Assembly (NCBI GenBank): GCA_947470185.1
Contig: CANIRZ010000003.1
Span: forward strand, 94,153 to 158,152
DNA from: Sphingomonadales bacterium
GTDB taxonomy: Bacteria; Pseudomonadota; Alphaproteobacteria; Sphingomonadales; Sphingomonadaceae
DNA length: 64,000 nucleotides
Direction: 5' to 3'
Shown: piece by piece, positions 25,980-35,239 of the stretch
Position numbering within the stretch: the stretch's first letter is position 1
Layout of the letters: the number at the start of each line of letters is the position of its first letter
The notes under the pieces: model-generated
The model's input: only the letters and a program-made list of their open reading frames with translations
The model's database searches: none
What the model was told of the DNA's origin: nothing
Program-made: the position numbers and the translations under genes

Positions 25980-26121
25980 TCTAAATCCCTTTCCAGAAAG
26001 CTTTTGATGCTCAAGCAAATGCGTTCGGCAAGCCAATACAGTCGCAATGGGCTGCACCGTCTACTTACACTCAGCATGCAATACGGCTGCCCCGAAAGCC
26101 AACTCCTGTCATTTAATCGTT

Positions 26122-26577
26122 TCAACAAAATTGCATGCCGAGCCATTCAGCGATTAAGGCCGGTTTTGCCTCCCCATCGATCTCGATTGTCACCTCGGTG
26201 CGGGTCAGATGACGACCGTGCCCCTTATCTTCGACGGCAAGAAGCTTGTGTCTTGCTCGAACCCGTTTGTCGGACTTTACTGGCTGCAGAAAGCGAACCT
26301 TTTCGAATCCATAATTCACGCCCATTTTGATCCCGTCGAGAACTAGTGCATTCTCAGGCATCATTGATGCGATCAACGACAACGACAGAAAACCGTGCGC
26401 AATCGTACCGCCAAATGGCGTTTGCTTCGCGAGGTCGGGATTTACATGAATGAACTGGTGGTCTCCTGTTACATCAGCAAAGGCGTCAATCATTTTTTGG
26501 TCAATTAGCGTCCAGTCTGATACGCCCAAATCCTGCCCCACAAGTTGCTGCGCTTCTGCAAGTGTCACGATTTTCAT
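26122..26577 (-). CDS. MaoC-family (R)-enoyl-CoA hydratase
   Basis: A 151-residue single hot-dog-fold MaoC dehydratase. The catalytic 'DVTGDHQFIHVNPDLA' (Asp/His) and 'FGGTIAHGFLSLSLI' motifs are those of the R-specific enoyl-CoA hydratases (NodN/MaoC-like). It hydrates an enoyl-CoA to a (3R)-hydroxyacyl-CoA. It stands between the MFS and DJ-1 genes. Together with the SDR at 41550, whose relatives act on (3R)-hydroxyacyl-CoA, it makes a plausible peroxisome-like R-route of beta-oxidation within the cluster. Confidence 0.88.
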   Translation of the reverse strand: MKIVTLAEAQQLVGQDLGVSDWTLIDQKMIDAFADVTGDHQFIHVNPDLAKQTPFGGTIAHGFLSLSLIASMMPENALVLDGIKMGVNYGFEKVRFLQPVKSDKRVRARHKLLAVEDKGHGRHLTRTEVTIEIDGEAKPALIAEWLGMQFC

Positions 26578-26588
26578 AGGTCTACTTT

Positions 26589-27851
26589 CTAGCTTGTGTG
26601 ATTAACAGCATCGTTCCGGGCATGTTTTCCAGACATCAGGAAATGGGCGCTTGCCCACAACAGAAAGGTTGTCGAGATGGCGAGTGCGTAGCGTAAACTA
26701 TTCTCACCCCGTGATTGAGAAAGCGCATCGCTCATCATGCCGACGGCAGTTGGCCCAAGTCCCAATCCAATTAGTGAAGACATCATCAACATGATCGCGA
26801 TGGCGGTTGCACGCCTATGCGGCTCTGCAAAACTCTGGATCGCGGACAATGCTACTGATCCTCCCGCAGCTGCCACGAACGTTGACGCGAATTGGAAGGT
26901 AAACGCTCCCAGTGTACCTGGATACAAAAAGGCAGCTGCAAATAGTGGTGCTGAAGCGCCATATGCAAGCGCTGGCCACCAAAGCTCCCACCGGGCGTCC
27001 CGCGGGCGCAATCGAGTCATCACCAAGCCACCTGAAATGGCCCCGATTATTCCGCCGCCGCCTCCGGCAAGACCGCCATATAACCCAACTTCAGCAAGAT
27101 TAAGTTGGTGGCTTCGTACATAGAAAGCCGAATGCCATTGAGCCATGCCGTATGTGGCAAACGCTCCAATCGAAATGCCGATGATGAGATGTACTAACGC
27201 TGGACGCTTGCTCAATGCCCTCACAGTTTGGCGCGAATTTTCTGCCGGTTCGGACTGTGTAACAGCACCGGAGCGCGGCGGTTCGGGCATGGTAAAATAG
27301 AGCAGCAAGGCCAATGGCACACCGGCTAAACCTGCTACCATCAAGGCGCTTCTCCAACCATAGGTCTGCGCCAGCCAGCCAGCAGCCGCTAACCCGAAGC
27401 TCAACCCTACAAGTCCACCAGCTTGAAATACGCCAATTGCAAATGCCCTGCGATGTGGTGGGAAAAGGTCACCAATGAGGGAGTGAGATGCGGGCACACA
27501 TCCGGCTTCTCCGACCCCCACAGCCATTCGCGCCAAGAACAACTCAACAAAGTTGCGTGCAAGACCTGTTAAAGCAGTCACTGCACTCCAAAGAACTAGG
27601 CAGATCGATACTAGGGTTACGCGTGATCGTCGATCCGCGATTCGTGCAAGAGGTAATCCGGCCAATGCGTAAAGCAAAGCAAAGGCAAAACCGGAAACAA
27701 GACCGACTTGGGTATCTGTGAGACTAAGGTCGCGCTTTATAGGCTCAACCAAGACAGCGATAACCATGCGATCAAGGTAGTTGAACAAGCTTACCAAAGA
27801 AAGCAGCGCCAGCCCGTAGTAGGCTGGCGCTGTAGATGGAGAGCTTGTCAT
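26589..27851 (-). CDS. MFS transporter
   Basis: A 420-residue major-facilitator protein with 12 helices. 'LFNYLDRMVIAVLVEPIKRDL' in helix 1 and 'GLPLARIADRRSR' in loop 2-3 match the spinster-like/ACS MFS group frequent next to TonB receptors in sphingomonads. The frame opens at 27905, but ATG 27851 (after the receptor's stop) gives the normal N terminus; I see no clear ribosome-binding site. It probably carries the receptor's substrate across the inner membrane. Confidence 0.85.
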   Translation of the reverse strand: MTSSPSTAPAYYGLALLSLVSLFNYLDRMVIAVLVEPIKRDLSLTDTQVGLVSGFAFALLYALAGLPLARIADRRSRVTLVSICLVLWSAVTALTGLARNFVELFLARMAVGVGEAGCVPASHSLIGDLFPPHRRAFAIGVFQAGGLVGLSFGLAAAGWLAQTYGWRSALMVAGLAGVPLALLLYFTMPEPPRSGAVTQSEPAENSRQTVRALSKRPALVHLIIGISIGAFATYGMAQWHSAFYVRSHQLNLAEVGLYGGLAGGGGGIIGAISGGLVMTRLRPRDARWELWWPALAYGASAPLFAAAFLYPGTLGAFTFQFASTFVAAAGGSVALSAIQSFAEPHRRATAIAIMLMMSSLIGLGLGPTAVGMMSDALSQSRGENSLRYALAISTTFLLWASAHFLMSGKHARNDAVNHTS

Positions 27852-27861
27852 ATACTGCGAA

Positions 27862-29982
27862 TTAGAAATCGACGCTGAACCGTGCTCCGATTTTACGTGG
27901 TGCATTCGGCTGAATTCCGAGCGATCCTCGCGTGATTGCCACCCGCTTGTTTGTCAGGTTTTCACCGAATATCTGAAATTTCCAGTTATCCTTACCGATG
28001 CCAGTGCGGATGTTGAACTCGTTGAGCTTGTCAGAGGCGAGGCCGGTTGAGTCCAGTTGTGAATTGCTGAACGTATAGCCACCGGTGATAAATCCATTCG
28101 CATCGGTCCAATTAGCAAAATCCCACTTATACCCTGCGGTCAATTGCAGACTGCTTTTGGGTACCCCGGGGATACGCTGGCCTGGAGCTGCAAGCGGGTT
28201 AATTGCGACAATCTGTGGGAATACTGAACGGAACTCCGCTTCGTTAATGTTACCGACCGCAGTAAATGACAGACCTTGGGCTGGACGCAGCGTGATGCCG
28301 AGATCAATACCACGGCTGCGAGCATCGCCGCCATTTGTGAGTGTAGCCACGCCACTGAGTGTTGATTGCAGCTGAATGTTCTTCCAATCTATCGTGTAGA
28401 TTGCGGTGTCGAGTAGAATTAGGCCCCCAAAGAGCTTTCCTTTCGCACCGACCTCATAACTCCAGACAGAATCTGGCTGCACAGCCGTGTCGACTGTTAC
28501 GCCCAGTGCGGTTGAAGCTGCGGCAGCCTGTGCAGCGGTCTGAAACGAACCGCTACGGAAGCCCTTGGCGACACTACCATAAATCAGAAAATCTTCGCTC
28601 GCCTTAAAAGACAGGTTGAAGCGTGGATTGAATGATTTGAAGACGTCGCCGTCATTCGTGGTCGTATTACCGTTGCGATTGACACCACGGGTGCTGCGCT
28701 TGTCACGGAATTGCCGGCCGCCAATGGTAGCGGTCAGTCTGTCATCGAGGAAGCTGTAAGATGCTTCGCCGAAAAGCGCCCATGCTTTGGTATCAATTTT
28801 GCCGGTTGAATTGATGTTAACGCTGAACACAGTCGTGCACGGCAGAAAAACATTCAGGCAGATGTCGCTTTCGATACTGCCGTCGCTATAATAGCCCCCC
28901 ACCAGCCAATTGAACGGACCATCTCCGGAAGATGCCAGCCGGACTTCTTGCGTCAGTGCTTTTGTTTTGAAGGTTGAGTCGTTGCGTAAAATTCCGCCCG
29001 CCAGAAAAGAGGCATCAAAATCGAGAAGACTGTCGATGTAGGACGTTGAACTGGTCAATTCTGCAGTGCCAAGATCAGCTTTGATCACTCCAGAAAACAA
29101 GCTGAGAGTGGTTCGAACGTAATTTGGACGGTCGATTGGCCCAGTGGTGTTTTTATACAACTCCGGCGTGTCCATGGTGTTGCGGAAATCGAGATCGTTT
29201 ACGACCCGCCATGCCCCTAATTCGACGCTGACATTTTCGGATGCCTTGATGCCGAGCTTGCCGCGTATATTCCACGACCGCGTATCATTTACGTTTTTCG
29301 TTGTTGCCGTTGGTAATACCGCATCCGCAAACCCGCCTACCAGTTCATATCCACCGCTCACGCGGAGAGCCACGCGATCGTTCACAACAGGAACATTGAG
29401 AACGCCATCAACTGCGAACCCAGAATCGCCACCTGCATAATCGGAGACTTCGCCCTGGAACCGCCCAATAATGTCGTCATAAACAGGTGACGCGGTAATC
29501 ATTCGGATTGTTCCGCCCATCGCCCCTTGGCCATAGAGCGTCCCTTGTGGCCCACGAAGAACTTCTACCCGCTGCAAATCGAACAGGCGAGACGGCGGTG
29601 CGAGCTGAAGATTGGGTACGCTGAATGGAACATCATCGACATAGTAACCGACGGTTGCATCCCCTGTCGTTCCGCTGGCGATGCCGCGGATCTGGATAGT
29701 TTCAAAACCCGGCGCGGTTCGAGAAACACTTGATGCGCCCGGAATAGACTCGATCAGGTCATTAAGCTCCCCAATGCCCGATTCTTCGAGTTCTGTTCCA
29801 GAAATTGCCTGAATTGCGAGTGGAACGTCGAGCAAGGCTTGCTCGCGCTTTTGTGCAGTTACAACAATTACATCGCTGTCTTTAGCGTCATTTGCAGTCT
29901 GCGCAAAAGCAGGTGCACTGATCAAAAGCGCAATCATGCTGACGCCAAAGATCGCTGCCGATGGTTTGGCAAATTTTTTCAT
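27862..29982 (-). CDS. TonB-dependent outer-membrane receptor
   Basis: A 706-residue TonB receptor. Signal peptide to about residue 27 ('ISAPAFAQ'), TonB box 'SDVIVVTAQKREQ', plug ('TIQIRGIASGTT', 'RVEVLRGPQGTLYGQGAMGG') and barrel ending 'IGARFSVDF'. The IVVTAQ type is common for carbon-substrate receptors in sphingomonads. It is first in a minus-strand operon with an MFS carrier, a MaoC hydratase and a DJ-1 protein. Two operator copies lie 68-118 bases before its start, tying uptake to the TetR regulon. Confidence 0.92.
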   Translation of the reverse strand: MKKFAKPSAAIFGVSMIALLISAPAFAQTANDAKDSDVIVVTAQKREQALLDVPLAIQAISGTELEESGIGELNDLIESIPGASSVSRTAPGFETIQIRGIASGTTGDATVGYYVDDVPFSVPNLQLAPPSRLFDLQRVEVLRGPQGTLYGQGAMGGTIRMITASPVYDDIIGRFQGEVSDYAGGDSGFAVDGVLNVPVVNDRVALRVSGGYELVGGFADAVLPTATTKNVNDTRSWNIRGKLGIKASENVSVELGAWRVVNDLDFRNTMDTPELYKNTTGPIDRPNYVRTTLSLFSGVIKADLGTAELTSSTSYIDSLLDFDASFLAGGILRNDSTFKTKALTQEVRLASSGDGPFNWLVGGYYSDGSIESDICLNVFLPCTTVFSVNINSTGKIDTKAWALFGEASYSFLDDRLTATIGGRQFRDKRSTRGVNRNGNTTTNDGDVFKSFNPRFNLSFKASEDFLIYGSVAKGFRSGSFQTAAQAAAASTALGVTVDTAVQPDSVWSYEVGAKGKLFGGLILLDTAIYTIDWKNIQLQSTLSGVATLTNGGDARSRGIDLGITLRPAQGLSFTAVGNINEAEFRSVFPQIVAINPLAAPGQRIPGVPKSSLQLTAGYKWDFANWTDANGFITGGYTFSNSQLDSTGLASDKLNEFNIRTGIGKDNWKFQIFGENLTNKRVAITRGSLGIQPNAPRKIGARFSVDF

Positions 29983-30049
29983 ATCGAAGATCCTCCCTCT
30001 CGCAGTCGTCGGCAGCCTGAGGCTTGCCGATCAATTCTACAATAGCCAA

Positions 30050-30100
30050 ACTAAACATACGTTCAGTATATGGCAAGCATAAACTGAACATATGTATTGC
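30050..30100. promoter_or_regulatory. Module B operators, sites 2a and 2b
   Basis: ACTAAACATACGTTCAGT (30050-30067) is a full palindromic site. ACTGAACATATGTATTGC (30083-30100) keeps the left half and the centre. They lie between the TonB receptor (minus, starts 29982) and the enoyl-CoA hydratase stop, so they control the receptor operon. The doubled site may mean cooperative or tighter control. Confidence 0.7.
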
Positions 30101-30102
30101 CA

Positions 30103-30888
30103 TCATTCTCCTGTGAAATTGGGAGGTCGTTTCTCAAAGAACGAGGAGACGCCCTCCTTGAAATCGGGCGTTCGAGACGACAACAGCCACTGATCTGCGT
30201 CCGCATGCATGATCGCTTGCGACAAAGCTCCAGCGCAAGCGTTCGCACTTCGCTTAATCATTTGCACCGCGACTGGAGGCAGCGCGGCGTAGGTATTTGC
30301 CATAGCCCGTGCGGCTTCATCAAGATTGTCTCTCGAGACCAACTCGTCAACAAAGCCCCAGCTGAGAAGTGTTTCGGTATCTACTAAATCGCCGCGCATT
30401 ACCAACCGCTTTGCACGTGCGTTACCTACGAGTTCAATGGCAAGCGGAAGAGCATTCCACATCAGGTTTATACCAAGCTTGACTTCGCCATATCCAATCC
30501 GAGCGCCTTCTGCTGCAATGCGAAAATCGCACGCGGTAGCAATGCAAGCCGCACCCCCCGTTGCAATACCCTGAATGGCGCAGATGGTGGGTTGATGAAT
30601 TTCGCGAATCGCCCGCATCAGGCGAGCACCCTGTTCAGCGGACCTCCGCAAAACGGCTGTTTGCGGGGGGCGATCTCCCATGCCACTAATGTCTGCTCCA
30701 ACACTGAAGTCCTTACCTTCAGCGCGAATGATCACTGCACGCACATCTCCATCTTCGGCGAGCGACTCCGAAAGGTGTTGCAATTGCAGTAGTGTCGCTC
30801 CCGTTAACGCATTGCGCTTATCAGGCCTGTTCAGTGAGATGATCGCGAGATGACCATCCTTTACCAAAGTGAAATCACCCTCGCTCAT
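30103..30888 (-). CDS. Enoyl-CoA hydratase/isomerase family protein
   Basis: A 261-residue crotonase-fold enzyme. The oxyanion hole regions are 'SVGADISGMG' near residue 62 and 'ATGGAACIATACDFRIA' near 112. One catalytic Glu position of mammalian crotonase is replaced around 'GYGEVKLGINL', where a Glu is still present. The likely reaction is hydration or isomerisation of an unsaturated acyl-CoA. The start overlaps the acyl-CoA ligase stop (ATGA), so the two are coupled. Crotonases vary widely, so hydrolysis or ring cleavage is also possible. Confidence 0.88.
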   Translation of the reverse strand: MSEGDFTLVKDGHLAIISLNRPDKRNALTGATLLQLQHLSESLAEDGDVRAVIIRAEGKDFSVGADISGMGDRPPQTAVLRRSAEQGARLMRAIREIHQPTICAIQGIATGGAACIATACDFRIAAEGARIGYGEVKLGINLMWNALPLAIELVGNARAKRLVMRGDLVDTETLLSWGFVDELVSRDNLDEAARAMANTYAALPPVAVQMIKRSANACAGALSQAIMHADADQWLLSSRTPDFKEGVSSFFEKRPPNFTGE

Positions 30889-32495
30889 GCTGGTACTCCC
30901 TGTTCTATGCGGCGCTTGAGCGCCTGTTTGTCGACCTTCATATTGGGCAGATAAGGAAGCTCCGGTTCAAAGCTGAAACTCTTTGGTATTTTGTAGTTTG
31001 CCAGCATTGGTCTCAGAAAATCCCGCAAGGTTTCTGCATCAAGACTCGGGTCATCAGTCGCAATAAACGCGTGCCCCACCTCCTGGAACACCGGGTGAGG
31101 TACCGAGAGGACCGCAGCCATTCCGACAGAAGGATGCTCCGCCAGTGCTAATTCGATTTCAACAGGGTAGATATTATATCCCCCTGATTTGTACATTTCC
31201 TTCAGGCGACCGACGAAGGAAAAATTACCGTCGAGATGCTCTACCCCTAGATCACCAGTGCGCAAATAGCCGTCAGAAGTGAATGCTTCTGCGGTGGCTT
31301 CGGGGCGACCAAAATACCCCGACATGCAGTAGGGTCCATGGACCTGGATCTCGCCTGTTTCACCAATGGGAAGAGCGTTTCCTTCTGCGTCAGCAATACG
31401 TAGCCTTGCCCCGGGGAGCGGTTTGCCAAATGTTTCGGCCATTATCTGCGTCGAAGCACCGGCGTCGGTAGCAGTAACAATTCCACAGGTCTCAGTCTGG
31501 CCATAGACGTTGAACATCGCAACGCCCGTGTCGAAAACTGGCTTAAGCAAAGCTTCGGCCGTCGCACCACCACCAAACACAATAAGTTTATAATGTCCGA
31601 GCCGATCCATTCCTTTATCTGGCTGGCTTGAAAACATCGCGAAACTGGTGGGGCTTCCGACCATATAGGTCAGCTTTTCGTCATTCGTGATCTGGGTAAT
31701 GGCTTCCAAATCAACACGATGATAGAAAATTATACGTCCACCGTATGCGAATACATTCATGCATACATTATTGAGCGCGCCTACATGATTTATGGGTGCA
31801 ACGCTTATTGTGCTTTCGAGCCCGTCACTCATCCAGCATAGGTTGCACAGAGCTGCAGACATGATAGCTCGGTGCGAGAGCATAGCGCCTTTCGGTTTAC
31901 CTGTTGTGCCCGATGTGTAGACAATGACCGCAATATCTTCTGCATCAACCGCTACACGACGAGAGGCCAATTCATCGTCGCTTGTATCTTTCGCTTTCTC
32001 GAGAAAGGTCTCAAATGCAACGGCCCTACCGGTCGGTTTTCCGAATGAGACAAAATGTTTAATTTCAGTACCGACAGACTGCAGTTCGTCGCAATAGGCG
32101 CGATCTTCATATTCCGTTCGGCAAAATACCAGGCTTGGCTTTGCATCGCCGAGAAGGTAGGCATATTCAGGAAGCTGGTACCGCGGATTCAAACCCATCC
32201 AGATCCCGCCGATCGAGGTTGTCGCAAGGTAAGTTAACCAGAATTCAAGACTAGGTGGAACCATTGTCGCAACGCGATCACCTGGTTTAATGCCATAAGC
32301 GACGAGCGCCCGCGCGATCATATCGACTTCATCAGAAAGTTGCTGGTAGGTTAACCTCACAGCATCATCGACAGCAGCTAACGAGTTGGGAACAGCTTCC
32401 GCATGGCTCGCCAACAAATCATGAATTCGTGTGCAGTGGAGCTGCCGCGCATATTTATCCTGATTCGCCGCATAAATCTCTGCTATTTTCGTCAT
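30885..32495 (-). CDS. Acyl-CoA synthetase (AMP-forming)
   Basis: A 536-residue ANL-superfamily acyl-CoA ligase. The P-loop-like 'VYTSGTTGKPKGAMLSH' is near residue 190, 'YGQTETCG' near 330, 'RTGDLG' near 410, and the catalytic Lys region 'PNMKVDKQALKRR' at the end. It activates a carboxylic acid with ATP and CoA. ATG 32495 is favoured over 32510 because GGGG lies about 7 bases upstream of it. Leads a two-gene operon with the enoyl-CoA hydratase. An operator at 32551 sits in its promoter region. Likely the entry step that makes the CoA ester and perhaps the TetR inducer. Confidence 0.9.
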   Translation of the reverse strand: MTKIAEIYAANQDKYARQLHCTRIHDLLASHAEAVPNSLAAVDDAVRLTYQQLSDEVDMIARALVAYGIKPGDRVATMVPPSLEFWLTYLATTSIGGIWMGLNPRYQLPEYAYLLGDAKPSLVFCRTEYEDRAYCDELQSVGTEIKHFVSFGKPTGRAVAFETFLEKAKDTSDDELASRRVAVDAEDIAVIVYTSGTTGKPKGAMLSHRAIMSAALCNLCWMSDGLESTISVAPINHVGALNNVCMNVFAYGGRIIFYHRVDLEAITQITNDEKLTYMVGSPTSFAMFSSQPDKGMDRLGHYKLIVFGGGATAEALLKPVFDTGVAMFNVYGQTETCGIVTATDAGASTQIMAETFGKPLPGARLRIADAEGNALPIGETGEIQVHGPYCMSGYFGRPEATAEAFTSDGYLRTGDLGVEHLDGNFSFVGRLKEMYKSGGYNIYPVEIELALAEHPSVGMAAVLSVPHPVFQEVGHAFIATDDPSLDAETLRDFLRPMLANYKIPKSFSFEPELPYLPNMKVDKQALKRRIEQGVPA

Positions 32496-32550
32496 TAATT
32501 TCCCCGCCATTTAAACGTGATTGGCGAAGACCATATGCTAGAAAGCCATG

Positions 32551-32568
32551 ACTGAGCAATTGTTTAGT
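32551..32568. promoter_or_regulatory. Module B operator, site 3
   Basis: ACTGAGCAATTGTTTAGT lies 56 bases before the acyl-CoA ligase start, and its last 5 bases overlap the stop codon of the TetR gene upstream. It would control the ligase/hydratase operon. Confidence 0.72.
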
Positions 32569-33199
32569 TTTTGCGTTCCGGAGTTATGCCGCGAAGCATG
32601 AGGTCAACATAGGCCCGGTGGCGCCTGCGCCATAGCGTTCTGTCAAATCCCGATCGGCCGAGAACCTTTTCAACAAATGGTTCGAGCATCAACGTGCCCA
32701 GTTCCATATACATGACCAAAAGCGGTAACCAGAGCCTGTCGACATCGTCGCGGATCAAACCATCAGCATCCATCCGATCAACACTCGTTCTAACGACTTG
32801 ATAGAATCGTTCAAACAAACCTTCACCCCAATCGCTGCCCTCAAGCAGTGCGCGTCGCATATAAGCTTTAGAAACGTCCCAATCCCCAATGTGACGGCTA
32901 ATCCAATCTTCGGTCCATTCTACAGCAGCATCCAAGCCGCGCGCTTCGATTTCAGACCTTGGTCGGGGCTCTTTGAGAACCTCCTCAAACTGGCCTATGA
33001 AATATCGATCAACGGCTTCACGCAACCCCTCTTTGGAACCAAAGTGATGGTTGATTAGTCCTACTGAAACGCTTGCTTCCGCTGCTAGGTCACGAACTGT
33101 CACGCCATCGAAGCCGCGCTCCGCAAACATAGCCATGGCAACTTTTACTAGCTTGGCCTTTCCCTTCGAAAGGTCAACAATATCTGCCGTTTTAGCCAT
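32564..33199 (-). CDS. TetR-family regulator, probable master of module B
   Basis: A 211-residue TetR-type repressor. The N-terminal helix-turn-helix reads 'FAERGFDGVTVRDLAAEASVSVGLINHHFGSKEGL', shown here only as landmarks: HTH at about residues 22-62. The C-terminal ligand-binding domain has no recognisable specificity. It lies in the centre of module B, and one operator (33271) is in the gap before its own start, shared with the divergent thiolase operon. All six sites in the island with this palindrome are in promoters of module B genes and none in modules A or C. The inducer is likely a CoA ester or the substrate acid (inference). Confidence 0.88.
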   Translation of the reverse strand: MAKTADIVDLSKGKAKLVKVAMAMFAERGFDGVTVRDLAAEASVSVGLINHHFGSKEGLREAVDRYFIGQFEEVLKEPRPRSEIEARGLDAAVEWTEDWISRHIGDWDVSKAYMRRALLEGSDWGEGLFERFYQVVRTSVDRMDADGLIRDDVDRLWLPLLVMYMELGTLMLEPFVEKVLGRSGFDRTLWRRRHRAYVDLMLRGITPERKN

Positions 33200-33270
33200 C
33201 CTGATCTCCGATTCTAAATTCCAGAAATCCTTAGCAGTGAATTTTGGGCCTGCCTAATATCTTGCGCCAT

Positions 33271-33288
33271 ACTGAACATTTGTATAGC
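33271..33288. promoter_or_regulatory. Module B operator, site 4
   Basis: ACTGAACATTTGTATAGC sits in the 119-base gap between the divergent TetR and thiolase starts. It would give autoregulation of TetR and control of the five-gene thiolase operon. Confidence 0.7.
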
Positions 33289-33318
33289 TTTGTGCAAACT
33301 CACGAAAGGACACCAAAA

Positions 33319-34527
33319 ATGACTGATGTTGCGATAGTTTCCACCGCCCGCACGGCGTTGGCAAAGTCAGTGCGCGGAAGCTTTAACAATACGCACCCGA
33401 TCACACTTGCAGGCCACGCCCTGTCTCATGCCATGCAACGCGCTGGTGTTGCACCTGCGGAAATCGAAGATGTTGTTTTGGGCTCGGGGCATCCGGAAGG
33501 GGCAACCGGTTTCAACATTGCGCGGAATGCAGCAATGAAGGCGGGGTGTCCTGTAACTACGAGCGGCCTGACGGTGAACCGTTACTGTTCATCAGGACTT
33601 CAAGCCATCGCTGTAGCAGCGGGACGCGTCCTGAATGAAGGCGTTCCCATTATTGCTGCTGGCGGTGTCGAATCGATTTCGATGGTACAACTTTCAGGGC
33701 ATATGAACATGCATCAGGCGGTGGACACATCCCTCTATGCGACGAAGTCCGCTCTGTGGATGGGCATGATTGAAACCGCTGAGATCGTAGCCGACCGATA
33801 TGGTGTGACGCGCGACGCCCAAGACCAATACGCTCTTGAAAGTCAGCAGCGCACTGCTGCGGCTCAAGCTGCGGGCAGATTTGCTGACGAAATCGTGCCA
33901 CTTAAAGCGATCTGGAGGAGCGTTAACAAGGCAACCGGCGAGGCCGTTGAAACCGAAGTGCTGGTTGATCGTGATGAATGCAATAGACCCGAAACCACAC
34001 TTGAATCGCTGCAAGGTTTGAAGCCGGTGCTGAAGGGTGGGATGACCATGGCCGAAGGAAAGTCGGTTACGGCAGGGAACGCCAGCCAGCAGTCCGACGG
34101 GGCGAGTGCCTTGATCATGATGAGCGGCGATACGGCCAAGGCACGCGGCATTGAGGCGCTCGGTTACTTCCGAGGTTTTGCTACCGCAGGCTGCGAGCCC
34201 GATGAGATGGGTATTGGCCCGATCTACGCAGTCCCGCGTTTGCTTGAGCGCCACGGTCTCAAGGTTGGCGACATAGGTTTATGGGAGCTCAACGAGGCGT
34301 TTGCCAGTCAATGCCTTTATAGCCGGGATAAGCTCGGCATTGATCCCGCCATCTACAACGTTAATGGCGGTGCGATCTCTATCGGCCATCCCTATGGGAT
34401 GACCGGTGCGCGCAGCGTTGGCCATGTTCTTATTGAAGGCAAGCGGCGCGGTGTGAGATATGCGGTCGTAACCATGTGCGTCGGCGCTGGTATGGGCGCT
34501 GCGGGGTTGATCGAAATTACCTCGTAG
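33319..34527 (+). CDS. Acetyl-CoA C-acyltransferase (thiolase)
   Basis: A 402-residue degradative thiolase. The nucleophile is Cys in '[11 protein letters not shown]' near residue 90, '[10 protein letters not shown]' follows, the '[10 protein letters not shown]' motif is near 330, the catalytic His in '[17 protein letters not shown]' and the second Cys in '[13 protein letters not shown]'. All catalytic residues are present, unlike the truncated thiolase in module A. It splits a 3-oxoacyl-CoA to release acetyl-CoA or propionyl-CoA. ATG 33319 follows AAAGGA; the earlier frame start overlaps the operator. First gene of the plus-strand operon with the HD oxygenase, SDR and PhyH genes, after a 136-base gap. 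Confidence 0.93.
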   Translation: MTDVAIVSTARTALAKSVRGSFNNTHPITLAGHALSHAMQRAGVAPAEIEDVVLGSGHPEGATGFNIARNAAMKAGCPVTTSGLTVNRYCSSGLQAIAVAAGRVLNEGVPIIAAGGVESISMVQLSGHMNMHQAVDTSLYATKSALWMGMIETAEIVADRYGVTRDAQDQYALESQQRTAAAQAAGRFADEIVPLKAIWRSVNKATGEAVETEVLVDRDECNRPETTLESLQGLKPVLKGGMTMAEGKSVTAGNASQQSDGASALIMMSGDTAKARGIEALGYFRGFATAGCEPDEMGIGPIYAVPRLLERHGLKVGDIGLWELNEAFASQCLYSRDKLGIDPAIYNVNGGAISIGHPYGMTGARSVGHVLIEGKRRGVRYAVVTMCVGAGMGAAGLIEITS

Positions 34528-34663
34528 GTTTGAAAGAGTGCGGATGCCGCTTAATCAGACGCTCCGGAGGACGGTGGCTATCGCCTTTTTGTTCCGCGCA
34601 CCTGCGGGAGGTTCATAAGAAGTTGAATTACAAATTTGTTTCGCGAAGCTGAGGAGAAAAGAC

Positions 34664-35239
34664 ATGGGGCAAGGTCAGGTAAGCTTCCGTAGGCTGGAAG
34701 ACAGCACGGCTTCCGATTGGGAGTTGTTGACACAAGCCTTTGCTCCATTCTTGGACGATCTGCCGAACCGAATTATCAACCAGATGCGAGAGCTTGCGCA
34801 CGATCATGGCGGCTTTGCGGTTAATCGGCTCGAGCATTGCCTTCAGACCGCGACCCGCGCGTATAATGATGGGCGTGATGAAGAATATGTGGTGTGCGCG
34901 CTCCTACACGATATCGGCGACATTCTTTCACCAGCGGCGCATGCAGATCTCGCCGCGACAATATTGAAGCCTTATGTTTCGCCAGAAAATCATTGGATGG
35001 TCGAAAAGCACGGTATTTTTCAGGGCTATTACTTCTTTCATTATATCGGGCTGGATAGGAATATGCGCGATCAGTTTCGGGATCATCAATGGTTCGAGCG
35101 GACGGAAGAATTCTGTGAGAAGTACGATCAGCCGAGCTTTGACCCTGAATTTGAATCAATGTCGTTGGACGATTTCGTGCCGATGGTTCGCCAGATACTG
35201 AGTTCGGATCGACTGCGGACAAAGGGAGCTGAGGCATGA
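34664..35239 (+). CDS. HD-domain protein of the PhnZ-like oxygenase type
   Basis: A 191-residue HD-superfamily protein that resembles the mixed-valent di-iron oxygenases (HDO: PhnZ, TmpB) more than phosphohydrolases. 'VNRLEHCLQTATRA' parallels PhnZ's 'TQLEHALQTATLA', and 'ALLHDIGDIL' parallels 'ALLHDLGHLL'. Metal ligands by this alignment are His58, His82, Asp83, His93, His116 and Asp155. PhnZ's substrate-binding Tyr24 and Glu27 are not kept (His and Phe here), so the substrate should differ. It starts after GAGGAG and overlaps the SDR gene by ATGA. A PhyH oxygenase, the fold of PhnZ's partner PhnY, is two genes downstream. A plain phosphohydrolase remains possible. Confidence 0.72.
   Translation: MGQGQVSFRRLEDSTASDWELLTQAFAPFLDDLPNRIINQMRELAHDHGGFAVNRLEHCLQTATRAYNDGRDEEYVVCALLHDIGDILSPAAHADLAATILKPYVSPENHWMVEKHGIFQGYYFFHYIGLDRNMRDQFRDHQWFERTEEFCEKYDQPSFDPEFESMSLDDFVPMVRQILSSDRLRTKGAEA

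Noticed and set aside
26004..26027. Possible further module B operator before the DJ-1 gene (CAAATGCGTTCGG)
   Set aside because: Needs an inserted base and has only a loose match; the gene is better explained as part of the TonB-receptor operon.
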